A stretch of DNA of 64,000 nt from Ascidiimonas meishanensis (GCF_037782385.1 NZ_JBBEXD010000004.1:124001-188000), one strand, 5' to 3'; positions 26,465-37,078 are shown, counted from the stretch's first letter. A program made the numbers and translations. Notes: generated from the letters alone by a model not told the origin.

Positions 26465-27091
26465 TTAGAGAATCAATAATTTAAAAAATTGAATCAAACT
26501 AATTACTACTAAAACAATCCCTATAAACTTATTTACATACTTTGTTGCTACAGAAAGTCTAGTCTTTATTAGCATACTAATACTACTATAAAAAAATAAA
26601 GAGCCCACTTTTCCTAAGTAAACTCCTATCAAGAATAACGCTAATAATACCAATGAATTTATCATTGCCAAATGTATATCATATTGACTAAGAAACCCTG
26701 TGATAAACACCCAATATACTAATACTGGCGGGTTTAGTAGTCCTAAAAGAAACCCATTTAAATATCTGCCATTTTCATTTCCAACAGTTGTATTTGATAC
26801 AGTAGATTGTTTTTTTAGCAGCAGTAAACACCCCACAGCTAACAATGCAAAACCTACTAAAAACTGAATCCAAATATGGTTTTCAATAAATTTGACTACC
26901 ATCATACCAAAATTAAGTGTAATTACTGCTAATATAATTTCAGCAACACCGGCACCATAAGCTATTCTCATAGCTTTATTGGTATTTTGTTTGATAGTAG
27001 TATTAATTACAGATAGGTTAACGGTTCCTAGCGGTAAGGCTCCTATAAATGTAACCACAAATCCAATGATAAAATAAAATAGAAGTGTCAT
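26465..27091 (-). CDS. LysE-family amino-acid exporter-like membrane protein (208 aa)
   Basis: Six hydrophobic helices are visible, starting FYFIIGFVVTFIGALPLGTV, where the LPLGTVNLSVINTT segment corresponds to the conserved PGP-like entry of LysE/RhtB transporters. A second mark is NGFLLGLLNPPVLVYWVFIT, matching the NP(K/P) motif of helix 4. Such proteins export amino acids or related compounds; the substrate here is not predictable. It stands between rpoD and the AsmA gene on the same strand. Confidence 0.8.
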   Translation of the reverse strand: MTLLFYFIIGFVVTFIGALPLGTVNLSVINTTIKQNTNKAMRIAYGAGVAEIILAVITLNFGMMVVKFIENHIWIQFLVGFALLAVGCLLLLKKQSTVSNTTVGNENGRYLNGFLLGLLNPPVLVYWVFITGFLSQYDIHLAMINSLVLLALFLIGVYLGKVGSLFFYSSISMLIKTRLSVATKYVNKFIGIVLVVISLIQFFKLLIL

Positions 27092-27126
27092 ACCTTTTTG
27101 GTCGTTCTATTTGTATATGCATTACA

Positions 27127-29772
27127 TTAATTAGTAACCGAGTCTTTTTTCTTGTTCTTTTTACCAAATAAGCCTTTAATTAAAGTCCCAGCAGTATCTT
27201 TTACAGGATCCTTTTTGGTAACAGAATCGTTGGGTATGGTATCTTTCTCAGACCCCAAAAAATCGCCAAGTGCATCTTTAACAGCATCTTTCCCTTTATT
27301 TACTAATTGATTTTTTTGTTTTGCGGCTAACTCTTTGGTTAAATTAGTCACTGCTTGTTTTAAATCGGTATTTACTTTAGGATCAGAAAAACTTCCTTTA
27401 ATGCTTGCGGCTACAGGAACTTTTAATGTCTCTGTGTCTTCATTCTTTAAACTAGCAATTAAAGAAGCAGCTTCTTTTCCAAGGTATTTTGCAGGCACGT
27501 CAAATGTAATTCCATAATCCATTGAAGCATCAAAACCATGACCTCCCTCTACTGTTATTCCTATATCTTGATAATTGAATTTAAATGGTTTCACTTTTAC
27601 CTTCCCGTTTTCAAACACAAGAGAAGTTTTCAGGCTATCTAGGTTTAAATTAGAAAAGTCAATAAAATTTAATTGGTTAGTAACTAACGATAGTACTTTA
27701 GAGTTTTCAGGGTTAATCTTTGTCGATAAAAATTCAGCAAGTGTGTTACCGCTAACCGATGCTAAATTAGGTGTGAAATCGTCATTTAAGTTTCCCGAAA
27801 GTGACAAAGCAGCATTTAGTTTTCCTTGCATCGCATTTGCTATTGGCGCCAGTGCTTTAAACAATTCCAATTCTTTGAATGAGCTGGCTATATTGAATGC
27901 ATCAATATTTAAATTCATATCAAATAAAGGGGTTTCTGTTTTTGTTGAAACGCTTCCATTAAGTGCTAAACGCCCATCAAATAGTGAGGATTTTAAATTT
28001 ACTAAAGTTGCCTTTTCATCAGCTATCAATAAAGTTCCATCCACATCTTTCAAAGTAATATTATCATAAAACACAGTACCTGCTTTTGCATTTATTGTGC
28101 AATCAAGAAAAGATGGTATTTTGATTTTTGTGGGTATTTCATTTTGTTTAGTCTGTTGCTTTTCACGAGAATTAGTTTTCTCCTCAACTTCTTTAACCAT
28201 AAAATCATTTACCGCAAAAACATTGGATGACATATTAAATTGCCCTTTGACATCTTCATTATTAAACAAATATCCTAGCAAATTGGTCATACTACCATTT
28301 GCCTGAATATCTGTCTGACCTGTCTTCGCATTCAACGAATTTAGGGTCACCTTTTTCGGGTTAAAAGTTAAAGCAGCTTTATCTATTTTGAATGGCTTTG
28401 CCAGTTCTTCAGACTCGTAATTAAATCCACTAAGTACCAGTGTACCTGTATTATGTGTTTTTTCATAGCTTCCATTTTCTACTGTTCTCATATCAAAAGC
28501 CGTAGTAACATTTGCGTCTAAAACACCTGAAAGCGGTGTGTTGGTTGTAAGAGGATATGCATTACTCAAATTCTTTAAGTTAAGTCTCCCGTCAATATGA
28601 GCATTGATATATGGATTTTCTATAAGATTACTGAATTTGGCATTTGCGTTAAACACATCCTCATCAATTCTAAAAGACAATTGTTGTATCTCTATATAGG
28701 TGTCTTTTACCAAACCGGTTTTATTTACTACAAAGGTTTTAATGCTAATATTTTCAACCGCTTTAGGTAGGTTAGGGTATTGAAACATAGCATCATCTGA
28801 TTGCAAGGAAATGTTGAGTTTTGGAATATGTGTCTCATCTACTACACCTTCAATAAGCCCCTTAATCTCAAAATTACCGGAGGTACGCACATTTTCAATA
28901 TTTTTGACATACACTTCTGGTAGTACGGCAAGAAAATTTTTAAAGTCTGATGAGGGAGTTTCAAATGATATTTTTACCTCCTGATTGTCTTCATTGATTT
29001 TTACAAAACCATCAAAAACTAAGGGTAATTGATTTATCACACCCTCATTTTTTAAAAGGCTATAAGTACTCTCTTTGAGGTCTATCCCTAGAAGTGCTTC
29101 AAGTTTTACTGGATTTTTATTGAGGTAATTAACGCTATCCATAGAAAAGGAAATCAACGCATCGGTTTTGGTGCTTAACTTAGAATTCTCCAAAGAAAGA
29201 TCTCCCTTTCCTGAATGATTAATTTCATTTACTTCAAGAGCTATTCCAGTACTCTCATCCAAATAATGCATATTTGAGTTTGTAATCTCGTAGCTATCTA
29301 CTGAAAATTCGAAATTAGCCTTAGGTGCATTTTCAGATAAATTGGCACTATTTTTCTCTTTTGTAATATCATAATTGGCTTGTGCTTCTTTATTAATCAG
29401 AATATTTAAATGAGCCTTATCTACCTTAAAATTTTTGATGCTAACGGTTTCCGATGCATCTTTAAATAATTCTCCAATTCCTATTTTTAGTACAATTTCA
29501 TCTGCACTGAATAAAGTATCATTTGCAAATGGTTTACTTGTAATAACAGTTGTACCATTTAACACAACAGTTGCACTAGGAAATCCTCTGAAAATACTCA
29601 AATCTGCTTCTTTAAAATCTACTGTTGCATTTAGACTATTATTGAGATTTTGTTTTATGAGTTCTACAATTTTACCTTTAAAAACAAATGGAAATGCCAC
29701 TAGTATCCCGATAAAAAGGAATATCACAAATGCTGATATCTTCAGCACTTTTTTATATTTTTTCATAATCAT
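27127..29772 (-). CDS. AsmA-family protein (881 aa)
   Basis: One N-terminal membrane segment (VLKISAFVIFLFIGILVAFPFVF, about residues 9-31) is followed by the AsmA N-terminal pattern LKQNLNNSLNATVDFKEADLSIFRGFPSATVVLNG. A long repetitive beta-rich body and the AsmA C-terminal domain (about 600-800, with LDSLKTSLVFENGKVKVKPFKF and MDYGITFDVPAKYLG) follow. The last 60 residues are charged (KGLFGKKNKKKDSVTN). AsmA-like proteins are periplasmic bridges thought to move phospholipids to the outer membrane. Membership is clear; the exact role is inferred. Confidence 0.88.
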   Translation of the reverse strand: MIMKKYKKVLKISAFVIFLFIGILVAFPFVFKGKIVELIKQNLNNSLNATVDFKEADLSIFRGFPSATVVLNGTTVITSKPFANDTLFSADEIVLKIGIGELFKDASETVSIKNFKVDKAHLNILINKEAQANYDITKEKNSANLSENAPKANFEFSVDSYEITNSNMHYLDESTGIALEVNEINHSGKGDLSLENSKLSTKTDALISFSMDSVNYLNKNPVKLEALLGIDLKESTYSLLKNEGVINQLPLVFDGFVKINEDNQEVKISFETPSSDFKNFLAVLPEVYVKNIENVRTSGNFEIKGLIEGVVDETHIPKLNISLQSDDAMFQYPNLPKAVENISIKTFVVNKTGLVKDTYIEIQQLSFRIDEDVFNANAKFSNLIENPYINAHIDGRLNLKNLSNAYPLTTNTPLSGVLDANVTTAFDMRTVENGSYEKTHNTGTLVLSGFNYESEELAKPFKIDKAALTFNPKKVTLNSLNAKTGQTDIQANGSMTNLLGYLFNNEDVKGQFNMSSNVFAVNDFMVKEVEEKTNSREKQQTKQNEIPTKIKIPSFLDCTINAKAGTVFYDNITLKDVDGTLLIADEKATLVNLKSSLFDGRLALNGSVSTKTETPLFDMNLNIDAFNIASSFKELELFKALAPIANAMQGKLNAALSLSGNLNDDFTPNLASVSGNTLAEFLSTKINPENSKVLSLVTNQLNFIDFSNLNLDSLKTSLVFENGKVKVKPFKFNYQDIGITVEGGHGFDASMDYGITFDVPAKYLGKEAASLIASLKNEDTETLKVPVAASIKGSFSDPKVNTDLKQAVTNLTKELAAKQKNQLVNKGKDAVKDALGDFLGSEKDTIPNDSVTKKDPVKDTAGTLIKGLFGKKNKKKDSVTN

Positions 29773-29833
29773 TGCTTTTTGAAATAAGTTTACAGAAATT
29801 ACCTCTAACTTCTTAACTCTTACAGTAAAAATA

Positions 29834-30541
29834 TTAATCCAGTTGTATTTCCTGATTCACACTCAATTTGAAACGTTTCCGCATGAGGTAAACAAATAAG
29901 TATAGAAAAGGTGTGTCTATAGCCGCAATAAAGACCTTAAAAAGAAAACCGCTAATTAGAAGGCCAGAGAACATAGACCATGGCAAAACCTTAAATACGC
30001 ATAGCAACCCAACCACTGTAAAGGTATCTACTAATTGCGAACTAAACGTAGAAAAGTTATTTCTAAGCCAAAGATACTTACCTTTGGTGAGCTTCTTCCA
30101 AAAGTGATAAATGGTAATATCAATGTATTGTGCAAATAAGTAGGCCAGCATAGATGCTAATACTGCTATTGGTGACAATGCAAATACGCTGGAAAACGTT
30201 TCATTGTCTACTGGAGAATTGGGTAATGCCGGAACTATGTCTGCCATTAAAACAATACCCATGGAAAAAAAGGAAGCAAAAATACCCGCTGTCACAATTT
30301 GATTGGCTTTTTTTCTTCCATAGATTTCTGAAATAAGATCGGTAATTAAAAAGGTTATTGGATATGGCAGAATCCCTACAGATACTTCAAAAAGTTTAGC
30401 TCCAAAAATTTCAAAGTCTCCAAAAGGATACCAATAAAAGAATTTTTGAAAAATAAGATTAGAAACCACCAATGAAGTGATAAACAAAGCTCCTAAATAC
30501 AAATAAATTTTATAGGCTAGTTTTTGGTCTTTACCAGACAT
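29834..30541 (-). CDS. Queuosine precursor transporter, YhhQ/QueT type (235 aa)
   Basis: Six or more membrane helices carry the family marks: LFITSLVVSNLIFQKFFYWY, PYPITFLITDLISEIYGRKKANQIV, and the later SQLVDTFTVVGLLCVFKVLPW. The TDLISEIYGRK and SQLVDT motifs are typical of the YhhQ family, which imports 7-cyano-deazaguanine or related precursors for tRNA queuosine. The gene ends three bases before sppA starts reading upstream on the same strand, so sppA and this gene probably form one transcript. Confidence 0.9.
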   Translation of the reverse strand: MSGKDQKLAYKIYLYLGALFITSLVVSNLIFQKFFYWYPFGDFEIFGAKLFEVSVGILPYPITFLITDLISEIYGRKKANQIVTAGIFASFFSMGIVLMADIVPALPNSPVDNETFSSVFALSPIAVLASMLAYLFAQYIDITIYHFWKKLTKGKYLWLRNNFSTFSSQLVDTFTVVGLLCVFKVLPWSMFSGLLISGFLFKVFIAAIDTPFLYLFVYLMRKRFKLSVNQEIQLD

Positions 30542-30544
30542 TCG

Positions 30545-32314
30545 TTAGCGTATTTTGAATTCAAATGGCATTCTAGCTTGTATACCTTTTTGCTGTGATA
30601 ATTCTTTGATTCTTTGTAATAATTCGTATGCCTCCGCTCCTATCTCTTCTTTTATCATCGCTTTTCTGCTTTTCACCCCAGGAAGTAAACTAAATTGTTC
30701 AAAGATCTCCTCTAGGTCTGTCTTATATTCAGGAAAGGAAACCATACTATATACTTCTATCTCTGCTATTTCTGCTGCAGCTGCGATAGCTTCATCTAAT
30801 CCGCCTAACTCATCTACCAATCCTATTTCCTTTGCTTCTATTCCGCTCCATACCCTTCCTTGAGCAATACTATCAACCTGAGCTACTGTAAGACCTCTAT
30901 TGTCTGCTACACGCTTTAAAAAGGTTGCATAAATCTCTTCTATACCTTCTTCTATTTCATGGTATACTTCCTCAGATAAAGGTTCAAAGACAGAGTATCC
31001 TGATGCTTGTTTATTGGTGCCTACCTGCTCTGCGTTAATCCCAATACGCCCTGCTAATTCTTGCATATTTGGCAATAATCCAAAAACGCCAATAGAACCT
31101 GTAATAGTGGTAGGCTCTGCAAATATTTTTTGCCCTCCCATAGCAATATAATACCCTCCAGAAGCTGCAAGGTCACCCATGGAAACCACTACTGGTTTTA
31201 CTGCGCGGGTAATTTCAACCTCTCTCCAGATAATCTCAGAAGCCAATGCACTCCCACCGGGGGAATCAACACGTAAAACAACTGCCTTTATAGATTCATC
31301 TTCTCTGGCCTCTTTTAAGGCTTTCATCATTATACCCTGTCCAATACTTGTATCTGTCCCTTCGCCATAAATAATTTCGCCTTGTGCAAAAACAACTGCA
31401 ATTTTTGGTTTTTCAGATGTTACTTTCTTCTTTTTATGGGCATACTCCGCATAGCGCTCCATTTTAATATATTTAAAATCATCAATAGAATCTACTCCTG
31501 CCGCAGCTGCAATTCGTTCCCGATATTGGTCATCATAAATAACTCCATCTATTAACTTATTCTCAAGTGCTTTTTCTATGTTGTTTCCTCCTAATTCATC
31601 TGCAACTGAGTTTAATTGTGCTACGGAGAGTTTTCTGCTTTCACCAATATCTTTTAGCATTTGATCCCAAATTGAATGCAATAAATCTGAAATTTGCAAG
31701 CGATTTGCGTCGCTCATTTCATTTTCCAAATAAGGCTCAACAGCACTTTTAAATTTGCCATGGCGAACCACTTCCATTTTTAAACCTGATTTTTCCTGAA
31801 AATCTTTATAAAATAGCAATTCTGCAGCAAGCCCTCTAAAATTAATATTTCCCACAGGATTTAAATAAACAGAGTCTGCAACCGAAGCCAAGTAATAATC
31901 TTTCTGAGGATAAAAATCAGCGTATGCATAAACAAATTTACCAGATTCTTTAAAATCTTTTAAGGCATCTCGTATGGCTTTCAACTGTCCCATTCCGGCA
32001 ATTATCATACCCGTATGTATACTTATTCCATCTATTTTATCATCACTTTTAGCCGTCTTGATAGCATTGACAATATGGTTAAGCCCGTTATAATTAACAT
32101 AACTATAATCAAATTCTTTAAAGGAATAAGTTCCACCAAAATCTTGAATTGGCTCATCAAAACGCAATTCAATTACAGAATGTTTTTTTACAGGCACCTT
32201 AGTTTTTCCACCAGAGCTAGCAATTGCAATAAAAAATAAAAAAAATAAAAAAATAATCATCATAGCCAGAAATACGCCTATGATTGTAGAAAGTACATTT
32301 CTTAAAAAATTCAT
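30545..32314 (-). CDS. sppA: Signal peptide peptidase SppA, 67-kDa type (589 aa)
   Basis: An N-terminal membrane anchor (residues about 8-33) precedes two tandem ClpP-like domains. The first carries the catalytic Lys in VVRHGKFKSAVEPYLENEMS (about residue 188), and the second the nucleophile Ser in MGDLAASGGYYIAMGG (about 390), the split Ser-Lys arrangement of the long bacterial form. SppA degrades cleaved signal peptides at the inner membrane. Both residues and the length are normal. It lies divergent from folK with 75 bases between. Confidence 0.95.
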   Translation of the reverse strand: MNFLRNVLSTIIGVFLAMMIIFLFFLFFIAIASSGGKTKVPVKKHSVIELRFDEPIQDFGGTYSFKEFDYSYVNYNGLNHIVNAIKTAKSDDKIDGISIHTGMIIAGMGQLKAIRDALKDFKESGKFVYAYADFYPQKDYYLASVADSVYLNPVGNINFRGLAAELLFYKDFQEKSGLKMEVVRHGKFKSAVEPYLENEMSDANRLQISDLLHSIWDQMLKDIGESRKLSVAQLNSVADELGGNNIEKALENKLIDGVIYDDQYRERIAAAAGVDSIDDFKYIKMERYAEYAHKKKKVTSEKPKIAVVFAQGEIIYGEGTDTSIGQGIMMKALKEAREDESIKAVVLRVDSPGGSALASEIIWREVEITRAVKPVVVSMGDLAASGGYYIAMGGQKIFAEPTTITGSIGVFGLLPNMQELAGRIGINAEQVGTNKQASGYSVFEPLSEEVYHEIEEGIEEIYATFLKRVADNRGLTVAQVDSIAQGRVWSGIEAKEIGLVDELGGLDEAIAAAAEIAEIEVYSMVSFPEYKTDLEEIFEQFSLLPGVKSRKAMIKEEIGAEAYELLQRIKELSQQKGIQARMPFEFKIR

Positions 32315-32389
32315 AATAAAAATTTATCAACAATAACATTCAAAGATAATTGTTTGTAAAATTGTTTTAGTTACTTTGTTCCGCTAATT

Positions 32390-33520
32390 ATGAAAAATTT
32401 AAGAAGGGCGTACATATCTCTGGGGAGCAATCAGGGGGATAAATGGCATTATTTACGCGAAGCTGCATTCCTTATTGATAAGGATGCAGGTTTAGTGAAA
32501 ACTACTTCGGCGGTATATGAATCAACTGCCTGGGGTTTTGAAGGCGACGATTTTTTAAATGCCTGTATCGGCATAGACACCATGTATTCACCAGAAATCC
32601 TTCTTAGAATATTATTTAAAATAGAGCGTCAATTGGGTCGTATAAGAGATCACTCCAAGGAATATAGGTCTCGCACTATTGATATTGATCTTTTATTTTA
32701 TGATAATCATATTCAGGAATCAGCTAGTCTTGTGTTACCTCATCCACATATTGAAAAAAGGCGCTTCGTGTTGGCTCCTTTAGCCGACATAGCTCCAGGG
32801 AAGGTACATCCACTTTTAAAAAAATCAATTACTCAATTACTTAATGAATGCAAGGATGAAAGTCTTTTAAAAAAAACAGATTATAAGTTTTACTTACATA
32901 AAAATGACTTCTCCAGGCTTAATTTTATGGCAATTGAAGGGAATATTGGAGCTGGTAAAACTACGCTGGCTAAAAAGATTGCTGAAGATTTTAGCGGAAA
33001 ACTTATTTTAGAACGGTTTGCAGACAATCCGTTTCTACCAAAGTTCTATGAAGATAAGAACAGATATGCCTTTCCTTTGGAAATGTCTTTTTTAGCAGAT
33101 AGATACCAACAATTTACAGACGACACCTCACAACCAGATTTATTTACTGATTTTATGGTTAGTGATTATGATGTTTACAAATCCTTAATTTTTGCAAACG
33201 TAACCTTGCAGGAGGAAGAATTTCGCCTTTATCGTAAATTGTTTCATTTGATGTACAAAGATGTGGTAAAGCCAGACCTATATGTATATCTCTATCAAAA
33301 TACAGGAAGACTGCTAGAAAACATTAAGAAAAGAGGTCGCGATTATGAGCAAAGTATTCCGCCAGATTATCTAGACCGGATTAATCATGGTTATTTTGAA
33401 TATATGAAAACGCAAGATGACCTCAGAATTTTAGTAATTGATATTTCCGATAAGGATTTTGTTAAAAATAGCGGTGATTACGAGGAAATAATAGACACTA
33501 TTCACACTTTCATCAATTAA
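32390..33520 (+). CDS. folK: Fusion of FolK and deoxynucleoside kinase (376 aa)
   Basis: Residues 1-150 are FolK (AYISLGSNQGDKWHYLREA, RDHSKEYRSRTIDIDLLFYD, LPHPHIEKRRFVLAPLADIAP), which adds pyrophosphate to hydroxymethyl-dihydropterin in folate synthesis. Residues about 180-376 are a deoxynucleoside kinase of the dGK/dCK type, with P-loop IEGNIGAGKTTLAKKI, the ERFADNPFLPKFYED segment and the lid (RDYEQSIPPDYLDRI). The fusion is known in this phylum and links folate and nucleotide salvage. Length of each half is normal. The gene begins 75 bases from the divergent sppA. Confidence 0.93.
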   Translation: MKNLRRAYISLGSNQGDKWHYLREAAFLIDKDAGLVKTTSAVYESTAWGFEGDDFLNACIGIDTMYSPEILLRILFKIERQLGRIRDHSKEYRSRTIDIDLLFYDNHIQESASLVLPHPHIEKRRFVLAPLADIAPGKVHPLLKKSITQLLNECKDESLLKKTDYKFYLHKNDFSRLNFMAIEGNIGAGKTTLAKKIAEDFSGKLILERFADNPFLPKFYEDKNRYAFPLEMSFLADRYQQFTDDTSQPDLFTDFMVSDYDVYKSLIFANVTLQEEEFRLYRKLFHLMYKDVVKPDLYVYLYQNTGRLLENIKKRGRDYEQSIPPDYLDRINHGYFEYMKTQDDLRILVIDISDKDFVKNSGDYEEIIDTIHTFIN

Positions 33521-33702
33521 CCTTATCCTTTAAAAGTCAAAATACTTCACCTTTTTCCTTTTGGCTTTTTGGGAATTCCATAAAATTAAACTTACCGTAA
33601 AAACAAAACCCTTAATAATAGCAGGGTCTTATAGTGGGTGAGCTAAAAATAAGATGGTTAACTTAAAATGGTGTTGAAATTCAAAGTTTTATTTTACCGA
33701 GA

Positions 33703-34245
33703 CTATATTGAACGGAAGGTACTTAATTTTGAAAATATATCCCAAATTGCTACACCTGCACTTACTGAGATATTTAGAGAGTGTTTCGTGCCAAATTGTG
33801 GGATTTCTATAACCGTATCCGCAGAAGAAACAACTTCCTGGCTTACGCCTTTCACTTCATTACCCAATACCAATGCATACCGTTTTCCAGCCATAGGTTG
33901 GTAATTTTGTAACTCTGTAGCGCCAATCGCTTGTTCTAGTGCGAGAATAATTACACCTTCTACTTTTAGACTCTCAACTAATAACTTCGTGTCTTTTGCA
34001 TACCCCCATGCTACACTATCTGTAGCACCCAATGCTGTTTTGTGAATGTCTTTATGTGGAGGTGTGGCCGTAATGCCACAAAGCCAGATTTTTTCAATAA
34101 GAAAAGCATCGGCTGTTCTAAATACAGATCCTATATTATTAAGACTTCTTATATTATCTAAAACGATAATTATTGGGGTTTTGGCGGCTTCTTTAAATGC
34201 CTCAGGACTTAGTCTATTTAATTCACTATTTTTTATTTTCCTCAT
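33703..34245 (-). CDS. SpoU/TrmH-family RNA 2'-O-methyltransferase (180 aa)
   Basis: The three knot motifs are present: NIRSLNNIGSVFRTADAF (motif 1, about residues 31-48), YALVLGNEVKGVSQEVV (motif 2) and IEIPQFGTKHSLNISVSAGVAIWDI (motif 3). These place it in the SPOUT class that methylates ribose in tRNA or rRNA with S-adenosylmethionine. The protein is short, without an N-terminal substrate domain, so tRNA (TrmL/TrmH-like) targets are more likely, though the site is unknown. It is divergent from mutS with 143 bases between. Confidence 0.9.
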   Translation of the reverse strand: MRKIKNSELNRLSPEAFKEAAKTPIIIVLDNIRSLNNIGSVFRTADAFLIEKIWLCGITATPPHKDIHKTALGATDSVAWGYAKDTKLLVESLKVEGVIILALEQAIGATELQNYQPMAGKRYALVLGNEVKGVSQEVVSSADTVIEIPQFGTKHSLNISVSAGVAIWDIFSKLSTFRSI

Positions 34246-34388
34246 GGATAATGGTAATAAGCAGATGATTATTATAGTAAAAGGCCTGTTTTTATTAAGA
34301 TTTACTAACAGCTTCTTTTTGATCGATCAAAAAAAAGTAAATTCGCAAGATATACGTTTTTACAAAAATAACTTAATACCAAATATCA

Positions 34389-36992
34389 TTGGCTGCCAAA
34401 AGTAAGAAAGAAACACCATTAATGAAGCAATACAACCAGATCAAACATAAGTATCCGGATGCTTTATTGCTTTTTAGAGTGGGCGATTTCTATGAAACCT
34501 TTGGTGAAGATGCCGTAAAAGCAGCTGGAATTCTTGGAATTGTTCTCACACATCGTAACAATGGTGGTGACCGTACAGAGTTAGCTGGTTTCCCTCATCA
34601 TTCTTTAAATACCTATTTGCCAAAATTAGTTCGTGCGGGAGAACGTGTTGCTATCTGCGATCAATTGGAAGATCCAAAACTGACTAAAAAAATTGTAAAA
34701 CGAGGAGTCACAGAATTAGTTACCCCAGGAGTTGCCTTAAATGATGATATTTTACACGCAAAAAACAACAACTTTTTATGTGCAGTTCATTTTGGCAAAA
34801 GAGAACTGGGAATTGCTTTCTTAGATATTTCCACTGGAGAGTTCCTTACTGCTCAAGGTTCTACAGAATATATTGATAAACTTTTACAAAACTTTAATCC
34901 TAGTGAAGTTTTGGTTCCAAAAAACTGTAAAAAGCAATTTACAGAAACCTTTCATAAAGATTATCATACTTTTTTTCTGGATGATTGGGTCTTTAAAGAA
35001 GATTACGCTTTAGAAACGTTAACTGGGCATTTTCAAACAAATACGCTAAAAGGCTTTGGAGTAGATCATCTTCAGGAAGGCATTATTGCAGCTGGTGCTG
35101 CTTTGTATTATTTATCCGAAACCCGCCATACAAGACTAAGCCATATTGCTTCTATCTCTCGGATTACCGAAGAAGATTATGTTTGGATGGATCGTTTCAC
35201 CATTCGTAATCTTGAATTGTATCAAAGTACGGCAGCAAATGCGGTAACCTTAATTGATGTAATAGACAAGACCATCTCGCCTATGGGAGGCCGTTTACTA
35301 AAACGTTGGTTAGCATTGCCTCTTAAAAACCTAGCCCGAATTAATGAGCGGCACGAAGTGGTTGATTATTTTTTAAAAGACACCGCATTATTTGAAAAGA
35401 TTCAGCACCAAATCAAACAAATAGGCGATATTGAACGATTAATTAGTAAAGTAGCTACTGAAAAAATCAATCCTAGAGAGGTTATTCAATTGAAAAACTC
35501 TTTAGAAGCCATTATTCCTATTAAAGCCATGGCAGGAGCTCAGAAAAACAACTCTCTAAAAGCCATTGCAGACAAATTAAATTCATGTGAATTACTTCGC
35601 AACAGAATTAAAGAAATGTTATATGAAGAGGCGCCTGTAAATATCTCTAAAGGAAATACTATTGCTTCTGGATATTCTGAAGAATTGGATGAATTGAGAG
35701 CGTTGTCTTCCTCTGGAAAGTCTTATCTGGATGCCATGTTGCAACGGGAAACCAAAGCAACAGGCATTAGCTCACTTAAAATTGCATTTAATAATGTATT
35801 TGGCTATTACATTGAGGTAAGAAATACCCATAAAGATAAAGTACCGGAATCCTGGACGCGGAAACAAACATTAGTAAACGCAGAAAGGTACATCACAGAA
35901 GAACTCAAAGAGTATGAAGCCAAAATCTTAGGTGCCGAAGAAAAAATTGCGCTACTAGAACAAAGATACTATGCAGAATTGGTAAACTGGATGGGAGCGT
36001 ATATCATTCCGGTTCAACTAAATGCTGCTTTAATTGCTCAATTAGACTGCTTGTGTGGTTTTACCCAATTAGCCAAAGAATATCAATATACCAGACCAGA
36101 AATAAATGATTCTTTTGAACTTCACATTAAAGGCGGCAGACATCCCGTAATAGAAAAGCAATTACCTCTAGGTGAGTCTTATATTGCCAATGATGTGCTT
36201 TTACAACCAGATACGCAACAGATTATTATGATTACGGGGCCTAACATGAGTGGGAAGTCGGCCATCTTAAGACAAACAGCCCTCATAGTGTTATTGGCTC
36301 AAATGGGAAGCTTTGTTCCCGCTGAAGCAGCTTCTATTGGATTAGTAGACAAGATTTTCACGCGTGTTGGCGCTAGTGACAATATTTCCATGGGAGAATC
36401 TACGTTTATGGTAGAAATGAATGAAACTGCCTCCATTCTGAATAATATTTCGAAACGTAGTCTGGTACTTTTAGATGAGATTGGCAGGGGAACCAGCACG
36501 TATGATGGCATCTCTATTGCCTGGGCAATATCAGAGTATTTGCATGAGCATCCCTCCCATCCTAAAACCCTATTTGCTACCCATTATCACGAGCTTAATG
36601 AAATGACGGAAACCTTTACACGCATTAAAAATTTCAATGTGGCCGTAAAAGAACTTAAAGATAATGTCTTGTTTTTGCGTAAGCTGGTTCCTGGTGGCAG
36701 TGAACATAGCTTTGGTATTCATGTCGCCCGAATGGCAGGAATGCCTCAACAAGTGCTAAACAGAGCGAATAAAATTCTTAAAAAACTTGAAAAATCACAT
36801 TCAGGAGAAGAACTTACCAATACCCTTACATCTTCTAAAGATGATTTGCAACTAAGCTTTTTCAACCTTGACGACCCTTTGTTAGAAGAGATTAAAGATG
36901 AAATTCTACATATAGATATAGATACGTTAACACCGGTTGAAGCCCTTATGAAACTCAACGAAATCAAGCGTATGCTCGTACGTCAAAAGTAA
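34389..36992 (+). CDS. mutS: DNA mismatch repair protein MutS (867 aa)
   Basis: The likely start is a TTG at 34389 (residues AAKSKKETPLMKQYNQIK follow); the first ATG would begin at MKQYN, 11 codons later. The mismatch-binding domain has RVGDFYETFGEDAVKAA with the Phe-x-Glu motif. The ATPase domain has Walker A TGPNMSGKSAILRQTAL (about residues 617-633), Walker B LVLLDEIGRGTSTYDG and ATHYHEL. MutS finds base mismatches after replication. The length is normal. The TTG start is supported by the matching N-terminus of relatives. Confidence 0.96.
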   Translation: MAAKSKKETPLMKQYNQIKHKYPDALLLFRVGDFYETFGEDAVKAAGILGIVLTHRNNGGDRTELAGFPHHSLNTYLPKLVRAGERVAICDQLEDPKLTKKIVKRGVTELVTPGVALNDDILHAKNNNFLCAVHFGKRELGIAFLDISTGEFLTAQGSTEYIDKLLQNFNPSEVLVPKNCKKQFTETFHKDYHTFFLDDWVFKEDYALETLTGHFQTNTLKGFGVDHLQEGIIAAGAALYYLSETRHTRLSHIASISRITEEDYVWMDRFTIRNLELYQSTAANAVTLIDVIDKTISPMGGRLLKRWLALPLKNLARINERHEVVDYFLKDTALFEKIQHQIKQIGDIERLISKVATEKINPREVIQLKNSLEAIIPIKAMAGAQKNNSLKAIADKLNSCELLRNRIKEMLYEEAPVNISKGNTIASGYSEELDELRALSSSGKSYLDAMLQRETKATGISSLKIAFNNVFGYYIEVRNTHKDKVPESWTRKQTLVNAERYITEELKEYEAKILGAEEKIALLEQRYYAELVNWMGAYIIPVQLNAALIAQLDCLCGFTQLAKEYQYTRPEINDSFELHIKGGRHPVIEKQLPLGESYIANDVLLQPDTQQIIMITGPNMSGKSAILRQTALIVLLAQMGSFVPAEAASIGLVDKIFTRVGASDNISMGESTFMVEMNETASILNNISKRSLVLLDEIGRGTSTYDGISIAWAISEYLHEHPSHPKTLFATHYHELNEMTETFTRIKNFNVAVKELKDNVLFLRKLVPGGSEHSFGIHVARMAGMPQQVLNRANKILKKLEKSHSGEELTNTLTSSKDDLQLSFFNLDDPLLEEIKDEILHIDIDTLTPVEALMKLNEIKRMLVRQK

Positions 36993-37048
36993 GCCCTGCT
37001 GTAAATGAGAAGGTTACTTATTTTTTATTGGTTTTTATTAAAAAAGCC

Positions 37049-37078
37049 TTTGCTATTTATAGAAAAATATTAAATTTG
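37049..37078 (+). promoter_or_regulatory. Bacteroidota-type promoter for the tRNA genes
   Basis: TTTG at 37049-37052 and TAAATTTG at 37071-37078, 18 bases apart, match the TTTG/TAnnTTTG consensus well. Transcription would start near 37085 and give a leader of about 130 bases before tRNA-Gly. Confidence 0.7.

Noticed and set aside
27575..28069. Plus-strand frame of 164 codons within the AsmA gene
   Set aside because: It is the complement of an excellent long gene, and its Ser/Phe/Leu-rich translation is typical of an antisense shadow.
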